Source: CBFHSD01 sp965658375 (GTDB lineage: Bacteria > Bacteroidota > Bacteroidia > Flavobacteriales_G > Salibacteraceae). From it: a stretch of DNA of 64,000 bases. The position numbers and the translations under genes were made by a program. The stretch lies in contig CBFHSD010000001.1 of NCBI GenBank assembly GCA_965658375.1, forward strand, positions 1 through 64,000, given 5' to 3'. The notes below the pieces were generated by a model. The model worked only from the letters and a program-made list of their open reading frames with translations. It was not told the origin of the DNA and searched no databases. How positions within the stretch are numbered: the first letter of the stretch is position 1; every line of letters begins with the position of its first letter. Of this stretch, positions 10,054 to 18,777 are shown piece after piece.

Positions 10054-10715
10054 TGCTTCACTATTCTTTCTGTTCCCAAAAGAACTCCTTCGCTCTTCAC
10101 AGAAACAAAGTAAATTCCATTTTCCAAGGTGCTAAAATCAATGAAACCACTTGCATTAACGGTGTTTATAAAAAGTTGCTTTCCAGATAAATCTGAAACA
10201 AGCACCTCAACAGCTTCACCATTGTTATTATCTATTCTCAATTGGTTTTGAACCGGATTTGGATACATGGTAATACCAAACTCCTTAATTCTATTACTTA
10301 CAGAACTTGGTGCGGTTGTGATTAAAGTAACTGTATCTTTTCCACCATTCATCATATCTTCAATCTCTACTTTGAAAATCTGTGTAGAAATGGCGTTCCC
10401 TTGAGGATCTACTTGCAACTTCCAAAATTGATTTGAATTTGGGTCTAAGTCACAATCTCCAGAATCTGGAATTGGAGCCGCATAACAAGCAACACAATCG
10501 CAAAACTGAATCAACCAACTTGGGTTCAAGTCATCTTCAATAACCCTCCACGTTAAATCAATAGAATTGTTGAGAGATGTGTTTCCAACAGAGAATTGTC
10601 CGTCTACAAATTCTCCATCTATCAACTCCATGTAAACAGTGTCAGAATTTACAACAAGTTGCGAAAAACTGATAAAAGCAGTAAGCACTGCAAAAAATGT
10701 AAAAATGTATTTCAT
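10050..10715 (-). CDS. Small secreted protein with T9SS C-terminal sorting domain
   Basis: A 221-aa protein with a Sec signal peptide (MKYIFTFFAVLTAFISFSQ) and, from about residue 145, a type A T9SS sorting domain: MYPNPVQNQ, then VSDLSGK, then NGIYFVSV, ending in a basic tail. The middle (residues 20-140) is not recognised; it holds a Cys-rich stretch (CDCVAC and a further Cys) that could form disulfides or bind a ligand. It should cross the inner membrane by Sec, be exported by the SprA-containing T9SS and be attached to or released from the surface. Its 3' end overlaps the sirtuin gene by 4 nt. Specific function unknown. Confidence 0.85.
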   Translation of the reverse strand: MKYIFTFFAVLTAFISFSQLVVNSDTVYMELIDGEFVDGQFSVGNTSLNNSIDLTWRVIEDDLNPSWLIQFCDCVACYAAPIPDSGDCDLDPNSNQFWKLQVDPQGNAISTQIFKVEIEDMMNGGKDTVTLITTAPSSVSNRIKEFGITMYPNPVQNQLRIDNNNGEAVEVLVSDLSGKQLFINTVNASGFIDFSTLENGIYFVSVKSEGVLLGTERIVKH

Positions 10716-10840
10716 AATTTATTCGATTGGTATTTGCCAAAATAAATGAATATTTCTTTACCATTCCAGAGGAATGCACGAACAAAAGTTTTCTTTGAAT
10801 AGAATTCTTTAGTAAATTGCCCATCTTAATTTAAATTTAT

Positions 10841-12859
10841 ATGAAAAAACTATTACTCTCAGGAATTTCCGCGCTAATCGGAACGAGTGCATTTGCACAG
10901 CTACCAGTTAGCCAATCTGCGGAAAACAAAAACGTGGTTCTTGAAGAATTCACAGGTATTTATTGTCAGTTTTGTCCAGATGGACACAAACGTGCGCAGG
11001 ATCTGAAAAATGCAAATCCTGGTGATATTGTATTAATCAATATCCATACAGGTGGTTTTGCTAACCCTAGTGGTGGAGATCCAGATTTCAGAACAAATTT
11101 CGGGGCTGGTATCGCAGGTCAGTCTGGATTAACAGGTTACCCTGCCGGAACAGTAAATAGAGCAGATTTTACTGGGAACGGATGGACTCAAGGTGGTGGT
11201 ACAGCAATGAGCAGAGGTGATTGGACAAGTGCAGCAGGTGTTGTTCTTGGTGAGTCTTCTTACGTAAATGTTGCTTTAGAAGCTGATGTAGATTTAGCAA
11301 CTAGAGAAATGACTATTGATGTTGAGGCTTATTTTACAGGAAATGGAGCAGCAAGTGTAAACTTGAACGTAGCTATTTCTCAAAACAATGTTGAAGGTCC
11401 TCAAACAGGAGCAGCAACTTGGTATCCTCAAAACATTCTTTCTAATGGGATGTACAATCACCAACACATGTTGCGTGACATGCCAACGGGACAATGGGGT
11501 GAGGTTATCACAACAACAACTCAAGGTAGCATGGTACAAAAGCAATACACTTGGGTTGTGCCAAACGATATTAATGGAGTACCTGTTGCTTTAGGTGATT
11601 TAGAAGTGGTAGCATTTATTGCTGAAGGTCAACAAAACATCATTACTGGTGCTTACGGTCCAGTTTCTTTCACAGCACCTCCGGGAACTACGATCATCGA
11701 TTTAGCTGCTGGTGACAACACGACAATCCCAACAGATTTGTGTGAAAATTTAATTACACCTTCAATCAACGTTGAAAACGTATCAAATGATGATGCAACT
11801 GCTTTTGAAGTAAGCTACAGCATTGATGGTGGAACTCCAGTTACTGAAACAATCAACCAAGCTCTTGCAGCTGGCGCAAACATGAACCATGATTTCGCTC
11901 AAGTTGGAGTTTCTGGTGGAGCCCATACAATTAGCTATAATGTAAGTACTATCAACGGTGGTTCTGAAGTAGAAATTGTTACATCAAACAACTCATCTTC
12001 TTCTGATGCGTTTGTAACCATTCCTCAAAGTGCAGAACAAACATTATTGATGGAAGACTTTGAGTCTTACAGTGCCGGTGATGAAACTTGGAATAACACT
12101 GCAATGTTTGCCAATGGTGATTTCTTTGTAATCAACCAATCAATGTTTACAGGTATTCCAAATGCATTGGGTGGATATGCGAACTCAGATAAGAGTTTCC
12201 GTCATAGACTTTATAGCATGAATGCTGGCCAAGTAAATGAAATCATTACTTTCAAGTATGCAGTTGACAACCTTTGGAACCTTAGCCTTGATTTCGATCA
12301 CGCGGCAAACGGTTTAGATGCAGCATTTACTGATAAACTTGAAATCTATGTATCTGAAGATTGTGGTGCTACTTGGACTAGCGTATTTAGTGCAGCTGGA
12401 TCAGCTTTAGAAACAGGTCCTGCGAATAACCAGGCTACTTTCTATCCAACAGGACAGCAATGGGCTACAAACAATGTAGATCTTTCTGCATATAATGGGA
12501 CTACTGGAGAACTGACTTTCAAATTTGAAATTACTGGTAGTGGACAAGGAAACTGCTTGTACTTAGATAACATCATGTTAACTGGTCAAACTTCATCTAC
12601 TGAAGAAGTAAGCTTTGACGGTGACGTGAAAATCTATCCTAACCCATCTAACGGAAACACATTTGTAAATGTGAACCTGAATGATGATGCTCAAGTAAAC
12701 ATTTCTATCATTGACTTAGCTGGTAAAACTGTAGCAACTTCAATTGCTAATGGAAATGGAACGCACGAGCTTCCAACAGCTGGTTTGTCTAAAGGTGTTT
12801 ACATGGTAAATATGGTTAGCGGATCTCAAGTTCAAAGAGAAAAACTTGTGATTGAATAA
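10841..12859 (+). CDS. Large T9SS cargo with Omp28/thioredoxin-like and jelly-roll domains
   Basis: A 672-aa secreted protein. Residues 1-20 are a signal peptide ending FAQ. Residues 30 to about 280 resemble the Omp28 family, with the EEFTGIYC-x2-C motif (C42, C45) in a thioredoxin-like position. About 285-390 looks like an immunoglobulin-like CARDB-type domain (ENVSNDDA..., symmetrical beta strands). About 400-585 begins LLMEDFESY and resembles MAM/choice-of-anchor-J jelly-roll domains. The last 75 residues are a type A T9SS sorting domain (KIYPNPSNG, IIDLAGK, LSKGVYMV). A strong terminator follows 25 nt after the stop. A second Omp28-like protein is encoded at 45170, there as a lipoprotein. 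Adhesive or redox function is possible but unproven. Confidence 0.88.
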   Translation: MKKLLLSGISALIGTSAFAQLPVSQSAENKNVVLEEFTGIYCQFCPDGHKRAQDLKNANPGDIVLINIHTGGFANPSGGDPDFRTNFGAGIAGQSGLTGYPAGTVNRADFTGNGWTQGGGTAMSRGDWTSAAGVVLGESSYVNVALEADVDLATREMTIDVEAYFTGNGAASVNLNVAISQNNVEGPQTGAATWYPQNILSNGMYNHQHMLRDMPTGQWGEVITTTTQGSMVQKQYTWVVPNDINGVPVALGDLEVVAFIAEGQQNIITGAYGPVSFTAPPGTTIIDLAAGDNTTIPTDLCENLITPSINVENVSNDDATAFEVSYSIDGGTPVTETINQALAAGANMNHDFAQVGVSGGAHTISYNVSTINGGSEVEIVTSNNSSSSDAFVTIPQSAEQTLLMEDFESYSAGDETWNNTAMFANGDFFVINQSMFTGIPNALGGYANSDKSFRHRLYSMNAGQVNEIITFKYAVDNLWNLSLDFDHAANGLDAAFTDKLEIYVSEDCGATWTSVFSAAGSALETGPANNQATFYPTGQQWATNNVDLSAYNGTTGELTFKFEITGSGQGNCLYLDNIMLTGQTSSTEEVSFDGDVKIYPNPSNGNTFVNVNLNDDAQVNISIIDLAGKTVATSIANGNGTHELPTAGLSKGVYMVNMVSGSQVQREKLVIE

Positions 12860-12883
12860 TTACTTAAGTTTCAAGACTAATAC

Positions 12884-12913
12884 AAAGGCCAGCTTTTTAG
12901 CTGGCCTTTTTTT
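12884..12913 (+). terminator. Rho-independent terminator
   Basis: A 10-bp stem (AAAGGCCAGC pairing with GCTGGCCTTT) is followed by a run of seven T, 24 nt after the stop of the T9SS gene. Confidence 0.9.
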
Positions 12914-13144
12914 ATACCCATTTCTGGGTAGAAAGATTCACTATTTATGGTCTAGTATAAGCATTAAAAGCTCCTCATATTTGTCATATACAATTCAGGT
13001 TGATTGGAACACACCCCCAGATAGTAACAACCTACTTAGTTATCTCCACTAAGCGCCAAAACCAATCAATCCGCATGTATAGCACTTGAACACAACGCCT
13101 CCCTGTTGAGTTCAAGTGCATTTAAAAACAAAAAATGCTGAGTC
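12914..13144. other. Intergenic stretch, hairpin but no convincing gene
   Basis: Between the terminator and the micro-ORF at 13145 there is no supported coding region. An ATG-initiated frame at 12852-13052 reads straight through the terminator and is treated as chance. The one notable feature is the hairpin at 13082-13119, listed separately. Confidence 0.6.
13082..13119. repeat. Strong imperfect inverted repeat upstream of the response regulator
   Basis: The arms GCACTTGAACACAAC (13082-13096) and GTTGAGTTCAAGTGC (13105-13119) are complementary except for one central A/A mismatch, giving 14 pairs around an 8-nt loop (GCCTCCCT). No T-run follows on either strand, so it does not look like a terminator. 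It could be an operator for a dimeric regulator or an RNA structure in a leader. Confidence 0.75.
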
Positions 13145-13231
13145 ATGAAATTAAAAATCACCTTCGCTGTTTTAATCTACGTCCTATCCACTTTGATATC
13201 CATTAACCTATATTTGAATCCAATTCTCTAA
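13145..13231 (+). CDS. Possible 28-aa hydrophobic peptide upstream of response regulator
   Basis: ATG to TAA encodes MKLKITFAVLIYVLSTLISI followed by NLYLNPIL, a short basic start and one membrane-spanning stretch. It lies between the hairpin at 13082-13119 and the response regulator ATG, 13 nt upstream of the latter. It could be a real small membrane peptide, a remnant of the membrane N-terminus of a lost sensor, or chance. A -7 promoter match (13209-13216) lies inside its 3' end, which argues against a simple shared transcript. Confidence 0.3.
   Translation: MKLKITFAVLIYVLSTLISINLYLNPIL
13209..13216 (+). promoter_or_regulatory. Putative -7 promoter element for the response regulator
   Basis: TATATTTG matches TAnnTTTG perfectly and lies 28 nt before the response regulator ATG. 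A TTG occurs upstream but 13 nt away, too close for the usual -33 position. Confidence 0.4.
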
Positions 13232-13244
13232 ATCTAGAAGTATC

Positions 13245-13883
13245 ATGGCCGTAATAAACATAATGGTAACAGATGACCACCAAATGTTCATAGATGGACT
13301 AGAAAGTTTATTAAAGTCAAATCCAGAATTCAAGATACTTCCCTCAGCCACTTCTTGGACCTTGCTCAAAATGGAGCTCCAAAGAAACATCCCAAATGTG
13401 CTCCTTTTAGATATTAGCATGCCAGAAATGAACGGAATAGACATCGTTCATAAATTGAAAATCACCCATCCCGAAATCAAAATTATTTTGCTTTCTATGT
13501 TTGATGATCCCTACCATATCCGGGAAGGTATAAGCGCGGGGGTGAATGGCTACATATTAAAAGAAACGAGTAAAGAAGAACTTTTCAATGCGATTAAGAC
13601 CGTTCACGATGGAGGTTCTTTCTATAGCCAAAGCGTTACTGAAACTTTGATCAAAGGAATGCAAACGGTCAACAGAAAAGAGGTGAAGCTTTCTGAAAGA
13701 GAAAAACAGGTTTTACAGCTTCTTACAGAAGAAAACACTACCCAAGAAATAGCGAAAATATTGAAGTTAAGTCCTTATACTATTGAAACTCATAGAAAGA
13801 ACTTACTCAGCAAATTAGACGTAAGAAATACCACTGGTTTAGTAAAGTATGCATTGAATGTAGGCTTGGCTAAGCTTGACTGA
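13245..13883 (+). CDS. NarL/LuxR-family response regulator
   Basis: A 212-aa two-domain regulator. The receiver domain (1-125) has the acidic pair D10-D11, phospho-acceptor D56 in LLLDISMP, and the conserved GYILKETS segment. The C-terminal HTH (about 145-212) starts LSEREKQVLQLL and continues with the T-x-E-T-H-R-K-N recognition helix typical of LuxR/NarL. It would bind DNA as a phosphorylated dimer. No histidine kinase gene is nearby, so it is an orphan in this window. The inverted repeat at 13082-13119 is a candidate site for autoregulation (inference). A terminator follows. Confidence 0.93.
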   Translation: MAVINIMVTDDHQMFIDGLESLLKSNPEFKILPSATSWTLLKMELQRNIPNVLLLDISMPEMNGIDIVHKLKITHPEIKIILLSMFDDPYHIREGISAGVNGYILKETSKEELFNAIKTVHDGGSFYSQSVTETLIKGMQTVNRKEVKLSEREKQVLQLLTEENTTQEIAKILKLSPYTIETHRKNLLSKLDVRNTTGLVKYALNVGLAKLD

Positions 13884-13926
13884 CACAACAACCCTAATCG
13901 TTGGCTTGCGAACCGCCTCAAACAAA

Positions 13927-13955
13927 AAAGGCACTCATTTCTGAGTGCCTTTCTT
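13927..13955. terminator. Bidirectional terminator between response regulator and gdhA
   Basis: An 11-bp perfect stem (AAAGGCACTCA / TGAGTGCCTTT) with a TTTC loop lies between two convergent genes. T-runs follow on the plus strand and, from the A-run at 13924-13929, on the minus strand. Confidence 0.88.
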
Positions 13956-13974
13956 TATTTCTGATGGTATGATA

Positions 13975-15336
13975 TTATACCAATCCTTGATCGATCATTG
14001 AGTCTGCTACCTTCACAAATCCAGCAATATTTGCTCCTTTGATGTAGTCTACAGATCCGTTTGCTTCTGTACCAAATTTCACACATTCTTGGTGAATATC
14101 TGCCATTATGGTTTTCAATTTAGCATCAACCTCTTCTCTCGTCCAGTTGAATCTCAAAGAGTTTTGAGACATCTCTAAACCTGAAGTTGCAACACCACCA
14201 GCATTAGATGCTTTACCTGGGGCAAACATAATACCTGATTCATGCATTACTTCAATGGCTTCTGGTGTAGAAGGCATGTTGGCACCTTCTGCGATTGCTT
14301 TCACTCCAGCTTTCACCAAGTTTTTAGCGTTGCTTTCGTCTAATTCATTTTGGGTAGCACATGGTAAAGCAGCATCTGCATTTTCAACAACATCCCATGG
14401 GCGTTTCCCTTCAAAGAAAGGAACTCCAAATTGGTCTGCGTATTCTTTTATTCTTCCTCTCTTCACGTTCTTCAGCTCCATCAAGAACGCAAGTTTCTCA
14501 GCATCTATACCATCCTTATCGTAGATGCAACCTGATGAATCGGAAGCTGTAACCACTTTACCGCCAAGTTCATTCACTTTCTCAATAGCATATTGAGCAA
14601 CGTTACCTGAGCCTGAAACAGCCACTACTTTATTGGCAACAGAATCTCCAGCATACTTTAACATGTTTTCTAAGAAGTAAACCGCCCCATATCCTGTAGC
14701 TTCTGGACGAATCAAAGACCCACCCCAGTTGATGCCTTTTCCCGTGAGCACACCGGTAAATTCATTTCTAATTCTTTTGTATTGACCGAACATATAACCG
14801 ATCTCTCTTCCTCCAACACCAATGTCACCAGCTGGTACATCTGTATTAGGTCCAATGTGTCTTGAAAGTTCTGTCATGAAGCTTTGGCAGAAACGCATTA
14901 CCTCTCTATCGCTTTTTCCTTTTGGGTTAAAGTCAGAACCACCTTTACCACCACCCATTGGAAGGGTAGTTAATGAGTTTTTAAACACTTGTTCAAAGCC
15001 TAAGAATTTAAGAATTGACAAGTTCACCGTAGGGTGAAAACGCAAACCACCTTTGTAAGGCCCAATGGCAGAGTTGAACTCAACTCTAAAACCTCTGCTC
15101 ACTTTTACGTTTCCTTGATCGTCTTCCCAAGGAACACGGAACATAATTACCCTTTCCGGCTCAACCATACGTGCCAATACCTGGTAGGTATTGTACTTTG
15201 GGTGTTCCTCTATAAAAGGGATTACACTTTCAGCAACTTCTTGAACTGCTTGTAAGAACTCAGTTTCATGTGAGTTTTTTGCTCTTACTTGATCCATGAA
15301 AGCATCAATCTGAGCTTGGAATTTATTAGATGACAT
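13975..15336 (-). CDS. gdhA: NADP-type glutamate dehydrogenase
   Basis: The enzyme interconverts 2-oxoglutarate plus ammonia and glutamate. From the ATG at 15336 it is 453 aa, the usual length for the hexameric GdhA family; an upstream ATG at 15384 would add 16 residues with no family counterpart. Visible motifs are KGGLRFHP, the lysine-containing PMGGGKGGSDF, PAGDIGVGGREIG and a Rossmann GSGNVAQYA. It is the last gene of a minus-strand run after the EamA transporter and dprA, and is followed by a bidirectional terminator. NADP preference is inferred from family resemblance, not from a residue test. Confidence 0.95.
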   Translation of the reverse strand: MSSNKFQAQIDAFMDQVRAKNSHETEFLQAVQEVAESVIPFIEEHPKYNTYQVLARMVEPERVIMFRVPWEDDQGNVKVSRGFRVEFNSAIGPYKGGLRFHPTVNLSILKFLGFEQVFKNSLTTLPMGGGKGGSDFNPKGKSDREVMRFCQSFMTELSRHIGPNTDVPAGDIGVGGREIGYMFGQYKRIRNEFTGVLTGKGINWGGSLIRPEATGYGAVYFLENMLKYAGDSVANKVVAVSGSGNVAQYAIEKVNELGGKVVTASDSSGCIYDKDGIDAEKLAFLMELKNVKRGRIKEYADQFGVPFFEGKRPWDVVENADAALPCATQNELDESNAKNLVKAGVKAIAEGANMPSTPEAIEVMHESGIMFAPGKASNAGGVATSGLEMSQNSLRFNWTREEVDAKLKTIMADIHQECVKFGTEANGSVDYIKGANIAGFVKVADSMIDQGLV

Positions 15337-15405
15337 GTTTGGATGTTTGTTTAAAAATCGCAACAAATGTAATCTAATATTCACACAGAACTACTCCGCT
15401 TTTAA

Positions 15406-16506
15406 TCAGATTAGTGCGTAACAGTTGCCCGGTTTTCCCTCTATGATTCCATTCATTTCTAGAGTGAGTAAATGCATACTCATTTCGCTGTTTTTCATTC
15501 CGGTCTTCTCCATGAGCGAATCAATATGCATCTTGCTTTCATCTGTTAAAACGTCTACAATTTTTTGCTCATGTACATTAAACAGTGCGAACATTTGGGT
15601 TTGCCTTGCGGTAATCTTCTTCTTTTCCCACCTCTGGTTCGCCACAAGATCACCACCATCTAGAATAAGTCCTGCTTTGTTGTTCTTAATAAGCACGTTA
15701 CAGCCTTTAGAAACATCATCCGTTGCTTTGCCTGGAAAAGCTAAAACATCTCGATTGTAGCCCATAGCTAACTCAGCGGTAATCATGCTGCCACCTTGCA
15801 ATCTGCTTTCTACAACAACCAAAGCATCTACCATTCCTGCCACTATCCGGTTTCTTTTGGGGAAGTTCTCCCTATCAGGTATGGTTCCGTGGTAAAAATC
15901 ACTTACCCAACCACCTTCTTCAAGCATGCTTTCGGCTATTCGCTTATTCTCTGTTGGGTATATGCGATCCAAACCGGTTCCAAATACACCTAAAGTAGAT
16001 AAGCCTTGCTCGACAGCACAGCGATGGGCAAGGCCATCTATACCCGCTGCCAAACCACTTACAATTTGAACATTGTAATTCTTTAATGTTTCTACCAACT
16101 CTTCGGTTTGTCGTTTGCCATAGCTGGTGCATTTTCTGGTTCCCACAATCCCCACAACTCTCTCGGGATTAAAATCTATTTTCCCTTTATAAAAGAGAAC
16201 TACCGGGCCATCGACACATCGCTTTAACCTCCTAGGGTAGGCATCACTTTGAAACGATAGCATTTGCACCTGATTCTTTTCAGCCCATTCTACCTCCTTT
16301 TCTGCCTTTTGCAAACAGGAATGACCAGAAACTGCATTGGCTAGAATATTTCCAATGCCTTTGAGCTTTCTTAAGGTGGAAGGTTTTTCTTCAAAGACCA
16401 ACTCGGCAGATCCAAAATGATCGATAAGGGTTTTGGTTCTCACTGGTCCAAGGCCATCTACGCCCGTAAGGGCTAGCTGGTAAATAAAATCGGTCTGAAG
16501 TGACAT
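15406..16506 (-). CDS. dprA: DNA-processing protein DprA
   Basis: This 366-aa protein has a helix-hairpin-helix-like N-terminus (GVDGLGPVRT, GIGNILA), the Rossmann-like DprA core with VGIVGTRKCTSYG, VSGLAAGIDGLAH, FGTGLDRIYP, FPKRNRIVAGM and VVESRLQGGSMITAE, and a C-terminal winged-helix segment (about 300-366). DprA loads RecA onto incoming single-stranded DNA during natural transformation. Presence of dprA alone does not show that the organism is competent. It lies 43 nt after the EamA gene and about 70 nt before gdhA. Confidence 0.95.
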   Translation of the reverse strand: MSLQTDFIYQLALTGVDGLGPVRTKTLIDHFGSAELVFEEKPSTLRKLKGIGNILANAVSGHSCLQKAEKEVEWAEKNQVQMLSFQSDAYPRRLKRCVDGPVVLFYKGKIDFNPERVVGIVGTRKCTSYGKRQTEELVETLKNYNVQIVSGLAAGIDGLAHRCAVEQGLSTLGVFGTGLDRIYPTENKRIAESMLEEGGWVSDFYHGTIPDRENFPKRNRIVAGMVDALVVVESRLQGGSMITAELAMGYNRDVLAFPGKATDDVSKGCNVLIKNNKAGLILDGGDLVANQRWEKKKITARQTQMFALFNVHEQKIVDVLTDESKMHIDSLMEKTGMKNSEMSMHLLTLEMNGIIEGKPGNCYALI

Positions 16507-16549
16507 GGGCGATGATTTATGCCCGATGAAAATAATTGAAATAAATGAA

Positions 16550-17455
16550 TTAGCGGTTCACTTTGCGTTTGCTATTGATGATGGCCACACCAAAAAGAAT
16601 CACACCTACAAATAGAAACTGAAAGCCATTCATTTGATCTCCATCTATCAAGCCCCAAGCAATAGCCACAATAGGAATGAGGTAGGTAACACTGCTGGCG
16701 AACAATGCGCTGGTTTCTTTGATTAACATATTAAAAATCCAAACTGCTAGTGCGGTTCCCACCACTCCAAGAATACTGATGTAGCCCAAGCTTTCCCAAC
16801 CCTTCGGGTTGTCTACCAAGTGAGGTACAAAATCGGTAAAGAAAAACAAGTATATCCCTGCAAAGGGCCCAACCCAAAGAAATGCGAGGGCTGTCATAGA
16901 CATGGGGCTTACGTTCTGCAAGTACATTTTAATAATGTTGACATTAAGTCCATAACAAGCAGACGCGACAATGGGCATAAAAACATAAAGCGAAAACGAC
17001 TCCCATGTAGGTTGACTCTCTGAGAAATAGATCAAGCCCGCGGCTCCTACAAAACCTAGAAAAACCCCTATAATACTGTTCCGTTTAAATTTTTGCTTAA
17101 AAAATACCAGGGCAAAAATTAAAGTGAACATGGGTGTGAGCGAATTCAAAATACCGCTCAAACTGCTGTCTATCTGGGTTTGTGCCTTTACAAATAAGAA
17201 GTAAGGTAAGGCACTGCCCAACAGCCCAACACTCAATAAAGCAAGCCCTCTTTTCTCCAAAAGAAGATGAATGTCTTTCTTTACAAAGGGAATTAAGGCC
17301 ACGAAAACGATAAACAAACGGTATGCGGCCACTTCATCTGCTTGAAATGAATCAAGCCCGCGATGCATTAAAATAAAAGACGAGCCCCAAATGAGCGCAA
17401 GGAAGGAAAGTGTTGCAACTTGGACCTTCTTAGATGAGAAATTGATCGATTTCAT
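16550..17455 (-). CDS. EamA/DMT-family transporter
   Basis: About 301 aa with ten predicted transmembrane helices arranged as two EamA repeats (roughly residues 10-145 and 160-295), starting LIWGSSFILMHRGL, a family signature. These permeases export or exchange small metabolites, but the substrate cannot be read from sequence. The start at 17455 (MKSINFSS) is preferred over an ATG eight codons upstream, which would add a cysteine-rich stretch that is unusual before a first helix. It heads the run EamA-dprA-gdhA and is divergent from the exporter genes at 17539. Confidence 0.88.
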   Translation of the reverse strand: MKSINFSSKKVQVATLSFLALIWGSSFILMHRGLDSFQADEVAAYRLFIVFVALIPFVKKDIHLLLEKRGLALLSVGLLGSALPYFLFVKAQTQIDSSLSGILNSLTPMFTLIFALVFFKQKFKRNSIIGVFLGFVGAAGLIYFSESQPTWESFSLYVFMPIVASACYGLNVNIIKMYLQNVSPMSMTALAFLWVGPFAGIYLFFFTDFVPHLVDNPKGWESLGYISILGVVGTALAVWIFNMLIKETSALFASSVTYLIPIVAIAWGLIDGDQMNGFQFLFVGVILFGVAIINSKRKVNR

Positions 17456-17538
17456 GAATAGTCGGCAAAAATGACACAATAAGCGGTTGGAAACACCGTA
17501 CTATTTTAAATAGTTTAGCCTACTTAAATAAACGACTC

Positions 17539-18777
17539 ATGAATAACCCAAAGAACCGCAAATGGTTTATTGTTTTAGCCGCATTGATTGTATCTCTTGC
17601 GCTGTATTTTATTTTTGCAGGAGAAGAAGGGGAGGTTCAACTCACAAGCACTGTTCAAAAAGGAACACTTGATATTCGGGTAATGTCTACAGGTGAACTT
17701 CTCGCAGAAAACTCAGTAAAAATTCTGGGGCCCTCTAATATGAGAAGAGCCGGGGTTTGGAACACTAAAATCACAGATCTTATTCCAGAAGGAACATATG
17801 TAGACTCTGGCGACTACATTGGAACTCTTGACCGAACTGACCTTGCCAATAAACTAAAAGAAATTGGTACCGAGTTAGATAAAATCACATCTCAGTTTAG
17901 AGCTGAACGTCTTGACACCGCCTTGACTCTAAGAGAAAGTAGAGATAACTTGATTAACCTTAGGTACGGAATGGAAGAGAAAGACCTCATCCTACAACAA
18001 TCTAAATACGAGTCGCCAGCTGTAATTAGACAAGCAGAAATTGATAAAGAGAAAAGTCAAAGGGCATATGATCAAGCCTTAGAAAACTATCAAATCAAAA
18101 AAGACCAAGCCGAAGCCAAAGTTTCTCAAGTAGCGGCTACACTTAAACAGCAAGAAATGCGCTACGAGTTGGTAGAGAAAGTATTGAACGAGTTCACCAT
18201 TCTGGCACCCAAAAGTGGAATGTTGGTTTACCATAGAGATTGGGATGGCCAAAAAGTAGAAGTTGGTTCTGAAGTTAGCGCATGGGATCCCACCGTGGCA
18301 ACATTGCCAGACTTAAACTCCCTGCTGTCTAAAACCTATATCAACGAGATAGATATTTCAAAAGTTAAGAAAAACCAAAAGGTTGAAATCAAAATTGACG
18401 CCTTTGCAGACAAAACCTATTCTGGGAAAATTATTGATGTGGCAAATGTGGGAGAACAACTTCCAAATTCTGAAGCCAAAGTATTTGAAGTGAACATTCT
18501 TTTAGATAAAGTAGATACTACACTCCGCCCAGCTATGACTACCAGTAACAACATTCTTATTAGTGAATTTGAAGACGTGCTTTACGTTCCAATAGAAGCC
18601 ATTCAGGTAGAAGACTCTGCCAAGTTCGTATACTTAAAAACGGGATTCGGATCTGAAAAGAAGCCTGTAGAAACAGGTGACGCTAACGATAACTACATCA
18701 TTATTGAAGAGGGGCTAAAAGAAGGTGAAAACGTTTTTCTAAGCGATCCTGAAAAAGCGAAAAAAACAAGCCTTTAA
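17539..18777 (+). CDS. Periplasmic adaptor (membrane fusion protein, MacA/HlyD-like)
   Basis: A 412-aa membrane fusion protein: one N-terminal transmembrane anchor (residues 9-28), a split biotinyl-lipoyl domain (about 45-95 and 210-245), an intervening coiled coil (about 95-205, rich in K/E/Q), then beta-barrel and membrane-proximal domains. It would bridge the inner-membrane permease and the TolC protein. Its TAA overlaps the permease ATG by one base, showing tight coupling in the adaptor-permease-TolC set. A near-match to the -7 promoter element lies about 20 nt upstream of the start. Confidence 0.9.
   Translation: MNNPKNRKWFIVLAALIVSLALYFIFAGEEGEVQLTSTVQKGTLDIRVMSTGELLAENSVKILGPSNMRRAGVWNTKITDLIPEGTYVDSGDYIGTLDRTDLANKLKEIGTELDKITSQFRAERLDTALTLRESRDNLINLRYGMEEKDLILQQSKYESPAVIRQAEIDKEKSQRAYDQALENYQIKKDQAEAKVSQVAATLKQQEMRYELVEKVLNEFTILAPKSGMLVYHRDWDGQKVEVGSEVSAWDPTVATLPDLNSLLSKTYINEIDISKVKKNQKVEIKIDAFADKTYSGKIIDVANVGEQLPNSEAKVFEVNILLDKVDTTLRPAMTTSNNILISEFEDVLYVPIEAIQVEDSAKFVYLKTGFGSEKKPVETGDANDNYIIIEEGLKEGENVFLSDPEKAKKTSL

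Noticed and set aside
12852..13052. 66-codon open frame after the T9SS gene
   Set aside because: It overlaps the end of the T9SS gene and reads straight through the terminator hairpin; composition is not protein-like.
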